This document shows, one piece after another, positions 56,056 through 64,000 of a stretch of DNA of 64,000 bases. Both the position numbers and the translations under genes were made by a program. The stretch is taken from the NCBI GenBank assembly GCA_020072965.1, contig JAIQFY010000019.1:1-64000 (forward strand). Direction: 5' to 3'. The notes under the pieces are model-generated. The model did no database searches. It saw only the letters and a program-made list of their open reading frames with translations, and was not told the origin of the DNA. Position 1 is the stretch's first letter. Each line of letters starts with the position of its first letter. The stretch is from Terriglobia bacterium (GTDB lineage Bacteria > Acidobacteriota > Terriglobia > JAIQFV01).

Positions 56056-57684
56056 ATGAATCCTCACTCCTCCACCTGGAGAGAAACGATCAAAACACTC
56101 CTGTCGAGCCCGACCGCGCGACGCGCCCAGTTAGCTGTTCTTTCGGGTTTCATGCTGGCCCTGATCTTCCCGAAGGTCAACTATGGCTGGCTCGCGTGGT
56201 TTGCGCTATTGCCCCTCTTCTTTGTTCTGCTTCAACCTATTACTCGTCGCGCCTCATTCTTGTACTCGCTCTTGTTCGGAGGGGTGTTCTACGCGTTGTT
56301 GCTTTACTGGGTCGTCGGGGTCATGCACCGATTCGGCCTTCTTCCTCTCCCGCTCGCCATCCTGTTCCTTCTCGGGTTTTCCCTTTACAATGGCCTGTTT
56401 CTCGCCCTATTCGGGATCCTGGCCCGCAAGATCCTGACGCAAAACTACCTCTTTTTGAAATGGTTTCTTCCGACCCCTCCTCAGATCGCCCTGCTGAATT
56501 CGGTGTTCGTGGCGGCCCTCTGGGTGGCCGTAGAGTTCCTCCAGACCCACCTCTTCGGCGGCTTTCCCTGGTGTCTGCTCGGTTATAGTCTTGTGAACTA
56601 CCTCGGTCTCATGCAAATGACCACGGTGACCGGAATTTACGGAGTTTCCTTCCTGGTATGCGGCATCAACGTCTTGCTGTCACATGCGCTATACCAGCGG
56701 AAACGGCCCCTGTTTGTGGGAATCGCCATTGTCCTTGGCTTGCTCCTTACGGGGGACTTCGCCGTTCGCACCTGGTGGCTGGGAGCATCGACAGAGACCG
56801 TTTCCTCGCGGCTGCAGGCAGGCCCGAGCGTTCATGACGTCGACATTCTTCAAGTGAATATCCCCCAAGACACAGATTGGACTCGACCTGTCTTTGATTC
56901 CTGGCTGTTGACGCTTGAAAAGATGATCCTCGCTTCCCATGCCGAGATTGCGGTCATGCCGGAAAACCCCGCACCTTTTTACTATCCCGATGACCGCGCC
57001 TTTACCGAGCGCCTCGAAGCGATGGCAGACCGTTCGGGGAGCTTTCTGGTGGCGGGTGTCGTGATGTCTCATGATGACGCGCAGGGTCAAGCCGGGACTT
57101 TCAACAGCGCGGCCACGCTGGCCCCCGACGGTCATCTCGTGGCGGCATATGACAAGCAACATCTTGTTCCTTTTGGAGAATACGTCCCCCTGCGAAAGTA
57201 TCTTTCATTTGCAGGGAAACTCACACGCGAGGTCAGCGATTTCACTGCCGGTGACAAGTTCACCCTCAGCCTGCTCAACGGAAACCGGGCTGGTATTTCC
57301 ATCTGCTATGAAGCCATTTTCCCGGACCTGGTCCGGCGCTTCACTGCCGCCGGCGCGGAAGTCTTGATCAATGTTACCAACGACGGCTGGTACGGGGATT
57401 CGTCTGCGCCCTATCAGCACTTTGAAATGTCCCGCGTCCGGGCCATCGAAAACCGCCGCTACCTGATTCGCGCCGCCAATACCGGGATCAGTGCTATCGT
57501 AGATCCTTACGGGCGAATCATTAAGAAGACGAAGTTGAATACGCAGGTGGTGCTTCATGGGGAATTTGAATACCGTTCTGACCAGACATTTTATGTTCGC
57601 TTCGGGGACGTCTTTGCGTGGCTGTGTGTGGTGTCGAGCGGAGGTTTCTTGATCTTCGTTTTTTTCAAGAGAAGAGAAGGTTGA
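56056..57684 (+). CDS. lnt: Apolipoprotein N-acyltransferase
   Basis: 542 residues, ATG 56056. N-acylates the N-terminal cysteine of apolipoproteins at the inner membrane, the last step of lipoprotein maturation in Gram-negatives. Residues about 20-245 contain six or so membrane segments. The nitrilase-type domain follows (about 265-500), with the Glu-Lys-Cys triad visible as VMPENPAP, DKQHLVPFGEYVPLR and GISICYEAIFPD. A final membrane segment lies at about 515-535. No strong ribosome binding site is seen. Its presence supports a two-membrane cell. Confidence 0.93.
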   Translation: MNPHSSTWRETIKTLLSSPTARRAQLAVLSGFMLALIFPKVNYGWLAWFALLPLFFVLLQPITRRASFLYSLLFGGVFYALLLYWVVGVMHRFGLLPLPLAILFLLGFSLYNGLFLALFGILARKILTQNYLFLKWFLPTPPQIALLNSVFVAALWVAVEFLQTHLFGGFPWCLLGYSLVNYLGLMQMTTVTGIYGVSFLVCGINVLLSHALYQRKRPLFVGIAIVLGLLLTGDFAVRTWWLGASTETVSSRLQAGPSVHDVDILQVNIPQDTDWTRPVFDSWLLTLEKMILASHAEIAVMPENPAPFYYPDDRAFTERLEAMADRSGSFLVAGVVMSHDDAQGQAGTFNSAATLAPDGHLVAAYDKQHLVPFGEYVPLRKYLSFAGKLTREVSDFTAGDKFTLSLLNGNRAGISICYEAIFPDLVRRFTAAGAEVLINVTNDGWYGDSSAPYQHFEMSRVRAIENRRYLIRAANTGISAIVDPYGRIIKKTKLNTQVVLHGEFEYRSDQTFYVRFGDVFAWLCVVSSGGFLIFVFFKRREG

Positions 57685-57741
57685 TACGCGCCGCAAAGAG
57701 GCTGGGAGCGCGGGACCTTGACACCGGCTCCGAGAGCCTCC

Positions 57742-58227
57742 TCACTCCTTTTCGACCAAATTGTCGACGAGCTGTGTCATTTCATCGATATGACCGCGAT
57801 CGTGCTCCACCATCATTAAGAGAATCCCTTCCAGGGTAATACGACCCACCGTTTCAAGCTCACCCTCGCGCTCCAGCGCTCCCGGCTTGATTCCTTTAAG
57901 AAGTTGCAGGCTTCGTACCCGCGCGACCCGAAAGATCTGTAAAGCTGCCATCAGGTCTTGAGCATTGTAATCGCGTTCCCGCGCCAGCCTGGCCCCGTCC
58001 ACGTCCGCAAGGCGGGGGTGCTCTTCGGTGAGCAGTTTTTCAATCCGCACGTTGTATCCTTCCGCCTCGATGTCCCGAAGGTGGCAGACATTTTCGAGAA
58101 TCGAAAAGTCCTCCGATGAGGGCTTCCAGGTTAAAGCCTGGGGATCGAGGTCCTGGGTGATTTGGAGAATCCGGTCAGGCGTCTCGCCCAGCGTCGTGAG
58201 GAAACGAACAAGCTCTTCGGGCTTCAC
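57742..58227 (-). CDS. DinB-like four-helix metal-binding protein
   Basis: 161 residues. DinB/YfiT-type fold with the three metal-ligand His positions as CHLRDIEAEGYN near 48 and MVEHDRGHIDEM near 140. The family includes metal-dependent thiol-S-transferases for bacillithiol or mycothiol, and many proteins of unknown role. It converges with lnt. The next gene upstream, the SRPBCC-like gene, is in the same direction 43 bases away, so the two may be cotranscribed. Confidence 0.82.
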   Translation of the reverse strand: MKPEELVRFLTTLGETPDRILQITQDLDPQALTWKPSSEDFSILENVCHLRDIEAEGYNVRIEKLLTEEHPRLADVDGARLARERDYNAQDLMAALQIFRVARVRSLQLLKGIKPGALEREGELETVGRITLEGILLMMVEHDRGHIDEMTQLVDNLVEKE

Positions 58228-58270
58228 CAGTGCTCTCCGTGTAAGCGTTCCGGTGGCAGCGTCCCCACCT

Positions 58271-58750
58271 TCACTTTTTTAGAGAAAGCCTTTCACCTGT
58301 CTTGAGATAATGGTTTAAGAGGGACTCCAGGATTTTCTTTTCTGTTGCATACCTCTCCTGCGAGAGACTTTCGATGAACCGGTTCCCCTCCTCGTTCAGT
58401 GCCGTGATGATCTGTTCCCATTCCGCGGAACTGGAACCGTCCGAATGGTCACGCAGAGTAATGTTGTATCGAATGACCTTGATCGCCCCGATCCGGACAA
58501 ACTGGATCGTGCGGTCGGGCTCGTACGCAATGACCACCCAGGTCTCATCACCCCCGTCTTCCGGAAAGTCTGTAGTAAAAATGCAGTTCTCTTCGGCGTA
58601 TCCGGAATCGGAATAGACCAGATGACACCGCCAGGTTTCAATCCAATCGTATTCGCGGGTGGGGCACAGGAGAGGAAAAACCTGTGAGGGGGGTGCCTCA
58701 TACTTTTGAGTGTAGGACAACCGTATGCGTTTTGCACTAAATGCAGCCAT
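58271..58750 (-). CDS. SRPBCC (START-like) family protein
   Basis: 159 residues; ATG 58750 is chosen for the AGGAGG six bases upstream. Sequence opens RLSYTQKYEAPPSQVFPLLCP, a typical helix-grip strand and first helix, then TREYDWIETWRC and later strands (TWVVIAYEPDRTIQFVRI, SAEWEQIITALNEEG), and a long C-terminal helix. This is the lipid or hydrophobic ligand-binding START-like fold. Ligand unknown. It may be in an operon with the DinB-like gene downstream and with the peroxiredoxin remnant and cupin upstream. Confidence 0.72.
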   Translation of the reverse strand: MAAFSAKRIRLSYTQKYEAPPSQVFPLLCPTREYDWIETWRCHLVYSDSGYAEENCIFTTDFPEDGGDETWVVIAYEPDRTIQFVRIGAIKVIRYNITLRDHSDGSSSAEWEQIITALNEEGNRFIESLSQERYATEKKILESLLNHYLKTGERLSLKK

Positions 58751-58785
58751 GTAAAACCTCCTCTTGGATGGCTGGGCGACAGTCA

Positions 58786-59055
58786 TCAACTCCTCTTGCC
58801 CGTCGCACCCTTCCCGTTTAACAAGAGCCATTCCGCCACTTCCCGCGCATTCTGATCCGGCGGGAATACCGGATAAAACATCTTTATTATTTTCCCCGTG
58901 TTGAGAATCATCGTCACCCGTTTAATCAGGATCATTCCCTCGACCTCAAATACAGGCAATCGCAGCGCTCCGGTGAAAGCAAGCGCCGAATCGCTCAGCA
59001 TCTCAAGTAGAGGTTGTCTTTCCTGGGTGTCATTTTGTTTTCGATCTATTCGCAA
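58786..59055 (-). pseudogene. C-terminal fragment of a peroxiredoxin-like protein
   Basis: The frame of about 89 residues opens with a TTG, and its body (LAFTGALRLPVFEVEGM, then LIKRVTMILNTGKIIKMFYP and VFPPDQNAREVAEWLL) matches the C-terminal half of peroxiredoxin/AhpC-TSA-like proteins of the LPTFEVAGM-to-YPVFPPD type. The N-terminal half with the peroxidatic Cys is absent. The fragment abuts the 3' end of the cupin gene by 6 bases. I read it as a 5'-truncated remnant that may still be transcribed. Confidence 0.6.
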
Positions 59056-59061
59056 TCCAGG

Positions 59062-59424
59062 TCATACCCTGTCCAGGTTGGGTGCCGTCAAACTGGCATC
59101 AACGACATTGCCGGTATTTCTAGTTCCAGCGGGCTCAAAAAGGAGGACCTCGACTTCTTCGTCAGCCACGGGCCTGTGTTCCACCCCGCGCGGGATGACA
59201 ATCATTTCGCCCTGTGCGAGCTCGACGACGTGATCTCGAAACTCGACGCGGAACTCTCCCTTCCACACGAGGAAAAGCTCATCCTCATGGGCATGATGAT
59301 GCCAGACGAATTCGCCCTTGAACTTGACGAGTTTGACTTCCTGTCCATTCAGGGCCGCAACTACTTTGGGTCGCCAATGGTCCGCGAAAAGAGAAAACTT
59401 CTCAGCAATGTTGGTCTTCTTCAT
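59062..59424 (-). CDS. Small cupin-fold protein
   Basis: 120 residues, ATG 59424. A single cupin barrel with metal ligands at EFVWHHHAHEDELF near 38-51 (His, His, Glu) and GVEHRPVADEE near 80 (His). Stand-alone small cupins include sugar isomerases, dioxygenase-like proteins and storage-like proteins, and no substrate can be named here. It lies 50 bases downstream of the phosphatase gene in the same direction. Confidence 0.8.
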   Translation of the reverse strand: MKKTNIAEKFSLFADHWRPKVVAALNGQEVKLVKFKGEFVWHHHAHEDELFLVWKGEFRVEFRDHVVELAQGEMIVIPRGVEHRPVADEEVEVLLFEPAGTRNTGNVVDASLTAPNLDRV

Positions 59425-59474
59425 TCCATTCCCCCAGATGCATCGATCCGGTTCAGCACACTAGTCCCGGCGGG

Positions 59475-59918
59475 TCATGGCACATCATCGCCGATGCTCA
59501 GGCGCCCCTGAATATGCTCCACGGCGGATCCGGTCCGGGAGATTCCCGCATTGCAATGCACCAGAACCGGTTTGGGAAGGCGCAGATATGCTTGCCAGAC
59601 CTGTTCGAGTTGTTCGGCGGAGAGCGGCGGCCACTGGAAATCTTTAGCCGGAATGTGGGCGACCCGAAATCCGGCGTCCTCATAATAATCCACGAGACCC
59701 GTCGGGAGTCCGGGACAGAAGGACATCTGTTCTTCCGCAAGAAGACAAAGAATCGATTTGATCCCCATGTGGCGCACCGATTCAAGCCACCGGTCGACAT
59801 CCTCCTGCGATGTTTCAGCATCCAGCCCGTCAAAACCCGGTCTGCAACTTCGAGCCAGCAGGTCCTCCATAACCCACTCGATCATATCAAGCATCCTATA
59901 ATCGAGGATCCACCCCAT
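59475..59918 (-). CDS. Dual-specificity / tyrosine protein phosphatase
   Basis: 147 residues. Cysteine phosphatase with the P-loop HCNAGISRTG (Cys near 126, Arg near 132) and a general-acid Asp upstream in IPAKDFQWPPLS near 93. The fold matches compact dual-specificity phosphatases, and the length is typical. Upstream DNA (59919-60139) shows no gene. With the cupin and remnant downstream it may form a small operon; target not known. Confidence 0.87.
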   Translation of the reverse strand: MGWILDYRMLDMIEWVMEDLLARSCRPGFDGLDAETSQEDVDRWLESVRHMGIKSILCLLAEEQMSFCPGLPTGLVDYYEDAGFRVAHIPAKDFQWPPLSAEQLEQVWQAYLRLPKPVLVHCNAGISRTGSAVEHIQGRLSIGDDVP

Positions 59919-60139
59919 GGCGCACCCTAATGCGGGCCTGCGTTCAGGAGCTGAATCCCCGAAGAATTATCACCCACCGGTTGTGTAAGATTCGCCGACG
60001 AATCATCGGGAGTATACCGCCCCTCAGATAACCGGGCAAGAAAAGGGACATTCAGGGATGAATTAATTCCTCGGAGGGAAGCGAAGCGCGCTCTGGGCCT
60101 CAGGGGTGAAATGGTGAAGTAGTGAAGCGTAGGACATGG

Positions 60140-62401
60140 TCAATTTGAAGTTACGTCATAAACCTTACCATCGAGAACGAACCTTACTTTTTTACCCAAT
60201 GAGAAGTACTCTGCGGCCTCGGGGATTTGCACCGCCAACTTGAAATATTCCTCGCTGCCAAATTCCATCTTCACCTCCGGGAGTTTATTCTGGGCATTGT
60301 ATTCGGAATCCACCCACACGCCCTCTTTCAGGATGAAGGTCTTGTTGTGAACATGGCGGACACTGCTTAGCCCGGAAACTTCGGCGCGCTCCGCGGCTTT
60401 GAGTCGTTGCAGGGTGACACTGGATTGGACCGCATTCGAGCCTGATTGTGCGGCCATGTCCACCGACATGGTGGCGGCCGGGGAGGGGGCCGATTTGGAC
60501 ATGGGCCCGCCCATGGCGCCTCCGACAACACCGCCCATCGGGACCGGCCGCATTGCCTGGCGGTCCTCTTCCGTAATCAGGAAAGAGGTGTAGGGTGTGG
60601 CGATGCCATACCGGGTCGCAAGCTCGACGATTTCGTTTTTTACTTCCTTGGTCTCACCATTCAGCCGGATCTGGTCCATCAAATAGCCCACCTTCCGGAT
60701 GGCCCACAGCCGCGGGATGAAGTCGGTTTCAGAATTCTCTGATGGGAACGCCAGGGTCCCCAGTGCAAACATGCGCCGTCCCGAATTGACTTCCCCTTCG
60801 AGCTTCGCGTTGACCGAATGGCTGCCTGTGTAACGCCCTACAATTACTAACTGGGAGCCCTTGAACAAATCAGGCAGCACCCTGGGAAAGACATCGTCGA
60901 CTTTTACATCTCCCAAGTCCAGCTTCAGGTTCGTCAGTACCGGGGAATTCACTTTCGTGAAGATATTGGAGACGCGCACCTCCAGGTCTTCCTTCGGAGC
61001 GATGTACTCGGCGACCCCGTGGTTATGTTCGGCCAGGGGATCCAGAAGATGGGTGTTGACATCGTATCCCACGCCGACTGTGAAAAGGCGCGCATGGGTA
61101 GGGTTTGCTTGTTGAGCGTTGGTGAGGATTCGGCTGATACTCTGCTCCCCCACGGTGGGCAGGCCATCGGTCAAGAAGACGATGAAGTGAGGCCGCATGT
61201 CCTCGCGGAACATTTTCAGGGCGGCGAGCAATGCCGAGTTAATATCAGTTCCCCCGTTGGCCTCCAGCTTTGACACATATTCCACGGCGCGCTCAATCCC
61301 GGCCGAATTGGCGGGCGCCAGCTCCGTTTCAAAAAGATGCTCCTCGCTCGCAAAGTGAATGATATTGAAATAATCGGAGGGGTGAAGCGAACGAATGCCG
61401 AATTTCAAAGCCTCTCGCGCCTTGGTGATCTTTCCCTCTTCACTCATAGAGCCGGAAGTGTCAAGGACAAAGACGATATCCTTGGGAACCGTCTCGCTCT
61501 GTTTCAACTCGATCCTCGGCGAGAGCAGCGCAATGAAGAATCCGTCCTTGCCCTTTTCACGATAGGTCAAAAGGCTCAAACCGAATTCCTTGTCCGAAAG
61601 CGCGTAATACAGAATGAAATCCTGGGGGGGCTTCACCATTGACAGTTCGAAGCTCGCAGAGGCCCGGTTTTCGCCCTTGCGGTTAACTTCCAGGGCGTGG
61701 GTGGGCGAGTAGATGTTTTTCAGCCCCACATTGGACGTAATTTCGACCTTTCCGGCCAGCGTTCCGATTGGCTGTGGCAAGGCATTGTGGCCGACTCCGA
61801 GAGGATACTCGAATTTCACAGTCCCCTGCTCCGCCTTGAGTATCTGGGAATAACGGATTTCGATCTTCTGTTCACTCCCGGGAGCAATAGGAAAGACGCG
61901 CGCCTGGAAAAGGTTTTTGCCCACATACTCGAGCAAGCCGGGATCGCGCAACCGGCGGACAATCTCGTTGTAGGTCTGCCGGGCCTTGTCGCGCTCCACC
62001 AGCTCTCCCACGATGCGCTTGCCCCCGGTCCACATGGCAAACTCTTCGATGGAGGCACTCTCAGGAATTGGAAAATAAAAAACCCCCTCGGCAGCCCAGC
62101 GGTTGGGATTTTCGAAGACTTGCTCGATATGGGTCCTGGCCACCTGATTGTTGATAGTTGTGGCAAACGTAATCGATTTCACCGGAAGGGGTGCTCCCAG
62201 CTCCACGCAAGGAGGCCGCTGAGGTGGCATTGGCCACGGACCTGGACAACGGCGCGGGAAAATGATTCCCTGACTGAAAACGAGCGAAGGCAGAATGCAA
62301 CCCAGGAGGAAAACAAACACGCCCGCAGTCGTGATGACCGTGCGGCATTGTTTAGCGTTTTGCGATTTCAAGCCCAGAGAAGTGGTTTGTTGCGCTGCCA
62401 C
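60140..62401 (-). CDS. VIT and VWA domain secreted protein
   Basis: 753 residues. GTG 62401 has an excellent site (GGAGGTGATC, seven bases away), so GTG is the likely start. Signal peptide about 20-45 (TAGVFVFLLGCILPSLVFSQ). A VIT domain follows at about 70-215 (HIEQVFENPNRWAAEGVFYF, FPIAPGSEQKIEIRY), then a VWA domain with an intact MIDAS (FVLDTSGSM near 310, FLTDGLPTVGEQ). A Gly/Pro/Ser/Ala/Met-rich stretch lies near 590-630, and a beta-rich C-terminal part at 640-750. This layout resembles inter-alpha-trypsin inhibitor heavy chains and the bacterial VIT-VWA proteins, which bind metal-dependent partners. Its partner is not known. Confidence 0.9.
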   Translation of the reverse strand: MAAQQTTSLGLKSQNAKQCRTVITTAGVFVFLLGCILPSLVFSQGIIFPRRCPGPWPMPPQRPPCVELGAPLPVKSITFATTINNQVARTHIEQVFENPNRWAAEGVFYFPIPESASIEEFAMWTGGKRIVGELVERDKARQTYNEIVRRLRDPGLLEYVGKNLFQARVFPIAPGSEQKIEIRYSQILKAEQGTVKFEYPLGVGHNALPQPIGTLAGKVEITSNVGLKNIYSPTHALEVNRKGENRASASFELSMVKPPQDFILYYALSDKEFGLSLLTYREKGKDGFFIALLSPRIELKQSETVPKDIVFVLDTSGSMSEEGKITKAREALKFGIRSLHPSDYFNIIHFASEEHLFETELAPANSAGIERAVEYVSKLEANGGTDINSALLAALKMFREDMRPHFIVFLTDGLPTVGEQSISRILTNAQQANPTHARLFTVGVGYDVNTHLLDPLAEHNHGVAEYIAPKEDLEVRVSNIFTKVNSPVLTNLKLDLGDVKVDDVFPRVLPDLFKGSQLVIVGRYTGSHSVNAKLEGEVNSGRRMFALGTLAFPSENSETDFIPRLWAIRKVGYLMDQIRLNGETKEVKNEIVELATRYGIATPYTSFLITEEDRQAMRPVPMGGVVGGAMGGPMSKSAPSPAATMSVDMAAQSGSNAVQSSVTLQRLKAAERAEVSGLSSVRHVHNKTFILKEGVWVDSEYNAQNKLPEVKMEFGSEEYFKLAVQIPEAAEYFSLGKKVRFVLDGKVYDVTSN

Positions 62402-62572
62402 TTGATCACCTCCGGTCCGGCTCCAGAGAAATCAGGATTCTCACCCCCACTGCATCATCGGACCTTCACCAGGTTAGACATCGGGAATCACGGAAAAGTT
62501 CGAATTATTAGATGCAACCGGGGGAAGAAGAGATACATTCTGAATAATATCATCAATGGGGGGTGGCGCCGT
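62402..62572. other. Leader of the VIT-VWA gene; nothing further seen
   Basis: No gene and no palindrome. It separates the VIT-VWA start from the REP array at 62573. Confidence 0.5.
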
Positions 62573-62970
62573 GTAGGTTGAATCTGAACGGTCCCCCGAC
62601 TCCCGTCGGGGGGATTGTGGGTCCGAGGGCTTGTTCGTAGGTTGGATCTGAACGATCCCCCGACTCCCGTCGGGGGGATTGTGGGTCCGAGGGCTTGTTC
62701 GTAGGTTGGATCTGAAACATCCCCCGACTCCCGTCGGGGGGATTGTGGCTCAGGATCGCGCGTTGGGTAGGCTGGATCTGAACGATCCCCCGACTCCCGT
62801 CGGGGGGATTCAGTGCTGAACACAACCATTTCTAGTTCATTCCAGCACCGCAGCTAGAATGCCCCCAGCGGAAGCTGGGGGATCGTTCCCGTGCAGCCTA
62901 CAAACACGTCCGTTCTGCAAGAGAGCAATCCCACCGACGGCAATCGGTGGATATTTCAAATCCGGCCTAA
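62573..62970. repeat. Family E REP array, 64-base period
   Basis: Four palindromes in plus orientation start at 62573, 62637, 62701 and 62767 (period 64, 64, 66). Each has a GTAGGTTGGATCTGAAC head and hairpin arms CCCCCGAC / GTCGGGGG; the spacer GGGTCCGAGGGCTTGTTC is conserved in the first two. Two more in minus orientation follow at 62858-62902 and 62927-62970; the last contains the stop codon of the transposase gene. Confidence 0.9.
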
Positions 62971-63788
62971 GATCCGTCCCTCAAAAATGTCCTCATCAAC
63001 GCCGTTGTGAATTCGCCGCAGGTTCCAGCATACGCCGAGCTCTCCCACAGTTGGTCCATCCCTGCTCTCACGAGGATCTCCGGAAAGTGTTGAGCCATGA
63101 AATGCTGTCCGTTATTCATCAATGAGAGTACGCAAGACTCCACGCTTGTCTTGGGCACAATTCTCATCAGCAGGTGTCCGTGGTCCGGCAGGATACTCAT
63201 TTGATCAATGGCGAATCCCCGTTTTTCCGCGACCTTGAGCCAATAGGCCCCTAATGCACGGGCAGTGGAAGCACCAAACACGGATCTCCGAGATTGGGTC
63301 GCCAACACTACATGGTGGCTCAAATCAAAGAAGGCATGCGCTGAACGCAGCGGTTTTCGATCCTGCGTCCGATAACGAAAAACGGGCGGAGCAAGGCGTT
63401 GAGCGTATCCGTGGTGCTCTGTCTGAAGCAATAGATACTGACGAACAGTCTCCCGGTTCACTCGCCCTGTACTTTTCGCCAGAAATCCACGTGCCCACAC
63501 AGGAGATTCCAAGTCACACGCCGAAACCAGATTCGGCTTGAGGGTCTGGATCACTTTTGAGATCGCTTGATCCGGACGCAAGCTCACCAGCAAGCGAACC
63601 TGATTGGAACGCCATTTGGATTGGAGGACGTGATAGTCATGGCGTCGGCAGATTTCGAGAAGGCGTGCTGTGAGCCTCTCCAGAGACGTCGAGGAACTGA
63701 AAAGTGCCCTCCGACAGTGAGAGCGAAAACAGATGTAGTAATGAAGTTGATAAGCCCAATTCAAGGACTCATAGAGCTGGATATGCAT
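62967..63788 (-). CDS. Double-domain REP-associated transposase, second intact copy
   Basis: 273 residues from ATG 63788, with AGGAAAG nine bases upstream, the same length as the copy at 53754. N-terminal half has N-Q-V-R at the HUH position (SKWRSNQVRLLVSL) and an intact Tyr helix (GRVNRETVRQYLLLQTEHH). C-terminal half has HUH as LPDHGHLLM and Phe for Tyr (FTTALMRTFLRDGS). Stop TAG (62967-62969) lies in the head of the downstream REP. Upstream, the first REP begins 93 bases before the ATG. The sequence is clearly diverged from the 53.7 kb copy in many positions, yet the residue exchanges at the two active-site motifs agree, which suggests that the pattern is inherited and kept rather than decay in one gene. 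Confidence 0.87.
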   Translation of the reverse strand: MHIQLYESLNWAYQLHYYICFRSHCRRALFSSSTSLERLTARLLEICRRHDYHVLQSKWRSNQVRLLVSLRPDQAISKVIQTLKPNLVSACDLESPVWARGFLAKSTGRVNRETVRQYLLLQTEHHGYAQRLAPPVFRYRTQDRKPLRSAHAFFDLSHHVVLATQSRRSVFGASTARALGAYWLKVAEKRGFAIDQMSILPDHGHLLMRIVPKTSVESCVLSLMNNGQHFMAQHFPEILVRAGMDQLWESSAYAGTCGEFTTALMRTFLRDGS

Positions 63789-63880
63789 GCGGGACCACTT
63801 TCCTGGGGGGAGATCGATAAGACAATTCTGCCATGCAGCGGGCACAAGTGAAAGGAAATTTAGAGGGGGGCTCTTCGGGG

Positions 63881-64000
63881 TAGGCAGGATCTGAACAATC
63901 CCCCGACTCCCGTCGGGGGGATTGTGGCTCAGGATCGCACGTTGGGTAGGCTGGATCTGAACGGTCCCCCGACTCCCGTCGGGGGGATTGTGGCTCAGGA
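63881..64000. repeat. Family E REP palindromes at the right edge
   Basis: Two palindromes in plus orientation, 63881-63924 and 63946-63989 (arms CCCCCGAC and GTCGGGGG). The array probably goes on beyond the window. They are upstream of the transposase gene. Confidence 0.88.

Noticed and set aside
62573-62811. CRISPR array
   Set aside because: The repeats are palindromic REPs with conserved spacers and no cas genes; the spacers are not unique.

Overview
The window looks like a chromosomal segment of a Gram-negative environmental bacterium, most probably an Acidobacteriota member. The lineage is inferred from gene types: an Oar-like TonB-dependent outer-membrane protein with an N-terminal carboxypeptidase-regulatory-like domain, a tricorn-type protease homolog, apolipoprotein N-acyltransferase, a VIT/VWA secreted protein, a DUF4388-DnaJ-TPR protein, and many GC-rich palindromic repeats in nearly every intergenic gap. 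No rRNA or tRNA gene was seen.

Layout. 1-1229: a secreted, NodB-like protein cut by the left edge. 2165-25738: a natural-product locus, with an Sfp-type phosphopantetheinyl transferase, then four NRPS / NRPS-PKS genes joined by 4-base ATGA overlaps (4351-23880), then two alpha/beta-hydrolase genes (24003-25738). My reading of the adenylation codes gives Thr - malonate C2 unit - Gly - Ile/Val - Val - Leu. No thioesterase, epimerase, ketoreductase or transporter is visible. One of the two hydrolases has a Cys nucleophile elbow and is the best local candidate for chain release. 25963-38441: UDP-GlcNAc 2-epimerase, tricorn-like protease, a single-domain REP-associated transposase (RAYT), a bifunctional homocysteine methyltransferase/MTHFR, a GalE-like epimerase and a DnaJ-TPR protein. 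38615-52996: MetH, the TonB-dependent protein, a BNR-repeat protein, a secreted protein of unknown function, glutaminyl cyclase and fumarase. 53015-55175: a nest of REP palindromes with one intact and two decayed copies of an unusual double-domain RAYT. 55260-62401: macrodomain protein, Lnt, DinB-like protein, SRPBCC-like protein, a peroxiredoxin fragment, cupin, dual-specificity phosphatase and VIT-VWA protein. 62573-64000: a second intact double-domain RAYT with its REP array.

The most interesting signal is the double-domain RAYT family. In both intact copies the N-terminal half keeps the catalytic-Tyr motif but has lost both His residues of the HUH motif. The C-terminal half keeps HUH but has Phe where Tyr is expected. 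This looks like a fused dimer reduced to one composite active site. Its REP palindromes flank both genes, and the gene stop codon lies inside the downstream REP. A second, unrelated REP family surrounds the single-domain RAYT at 32034. Further orphan palindrome families and phase-locked heptamer repeats fill other gaps.

Other points of note: the second condensation domain of the last NRPS is a mosaic of two other condensation domains of the cluster; a terminator-like hairpin lies just upstream of the first NRPS gene; and methionine synthesis is represented by both MetH and an HMT-MTHFR fusion.
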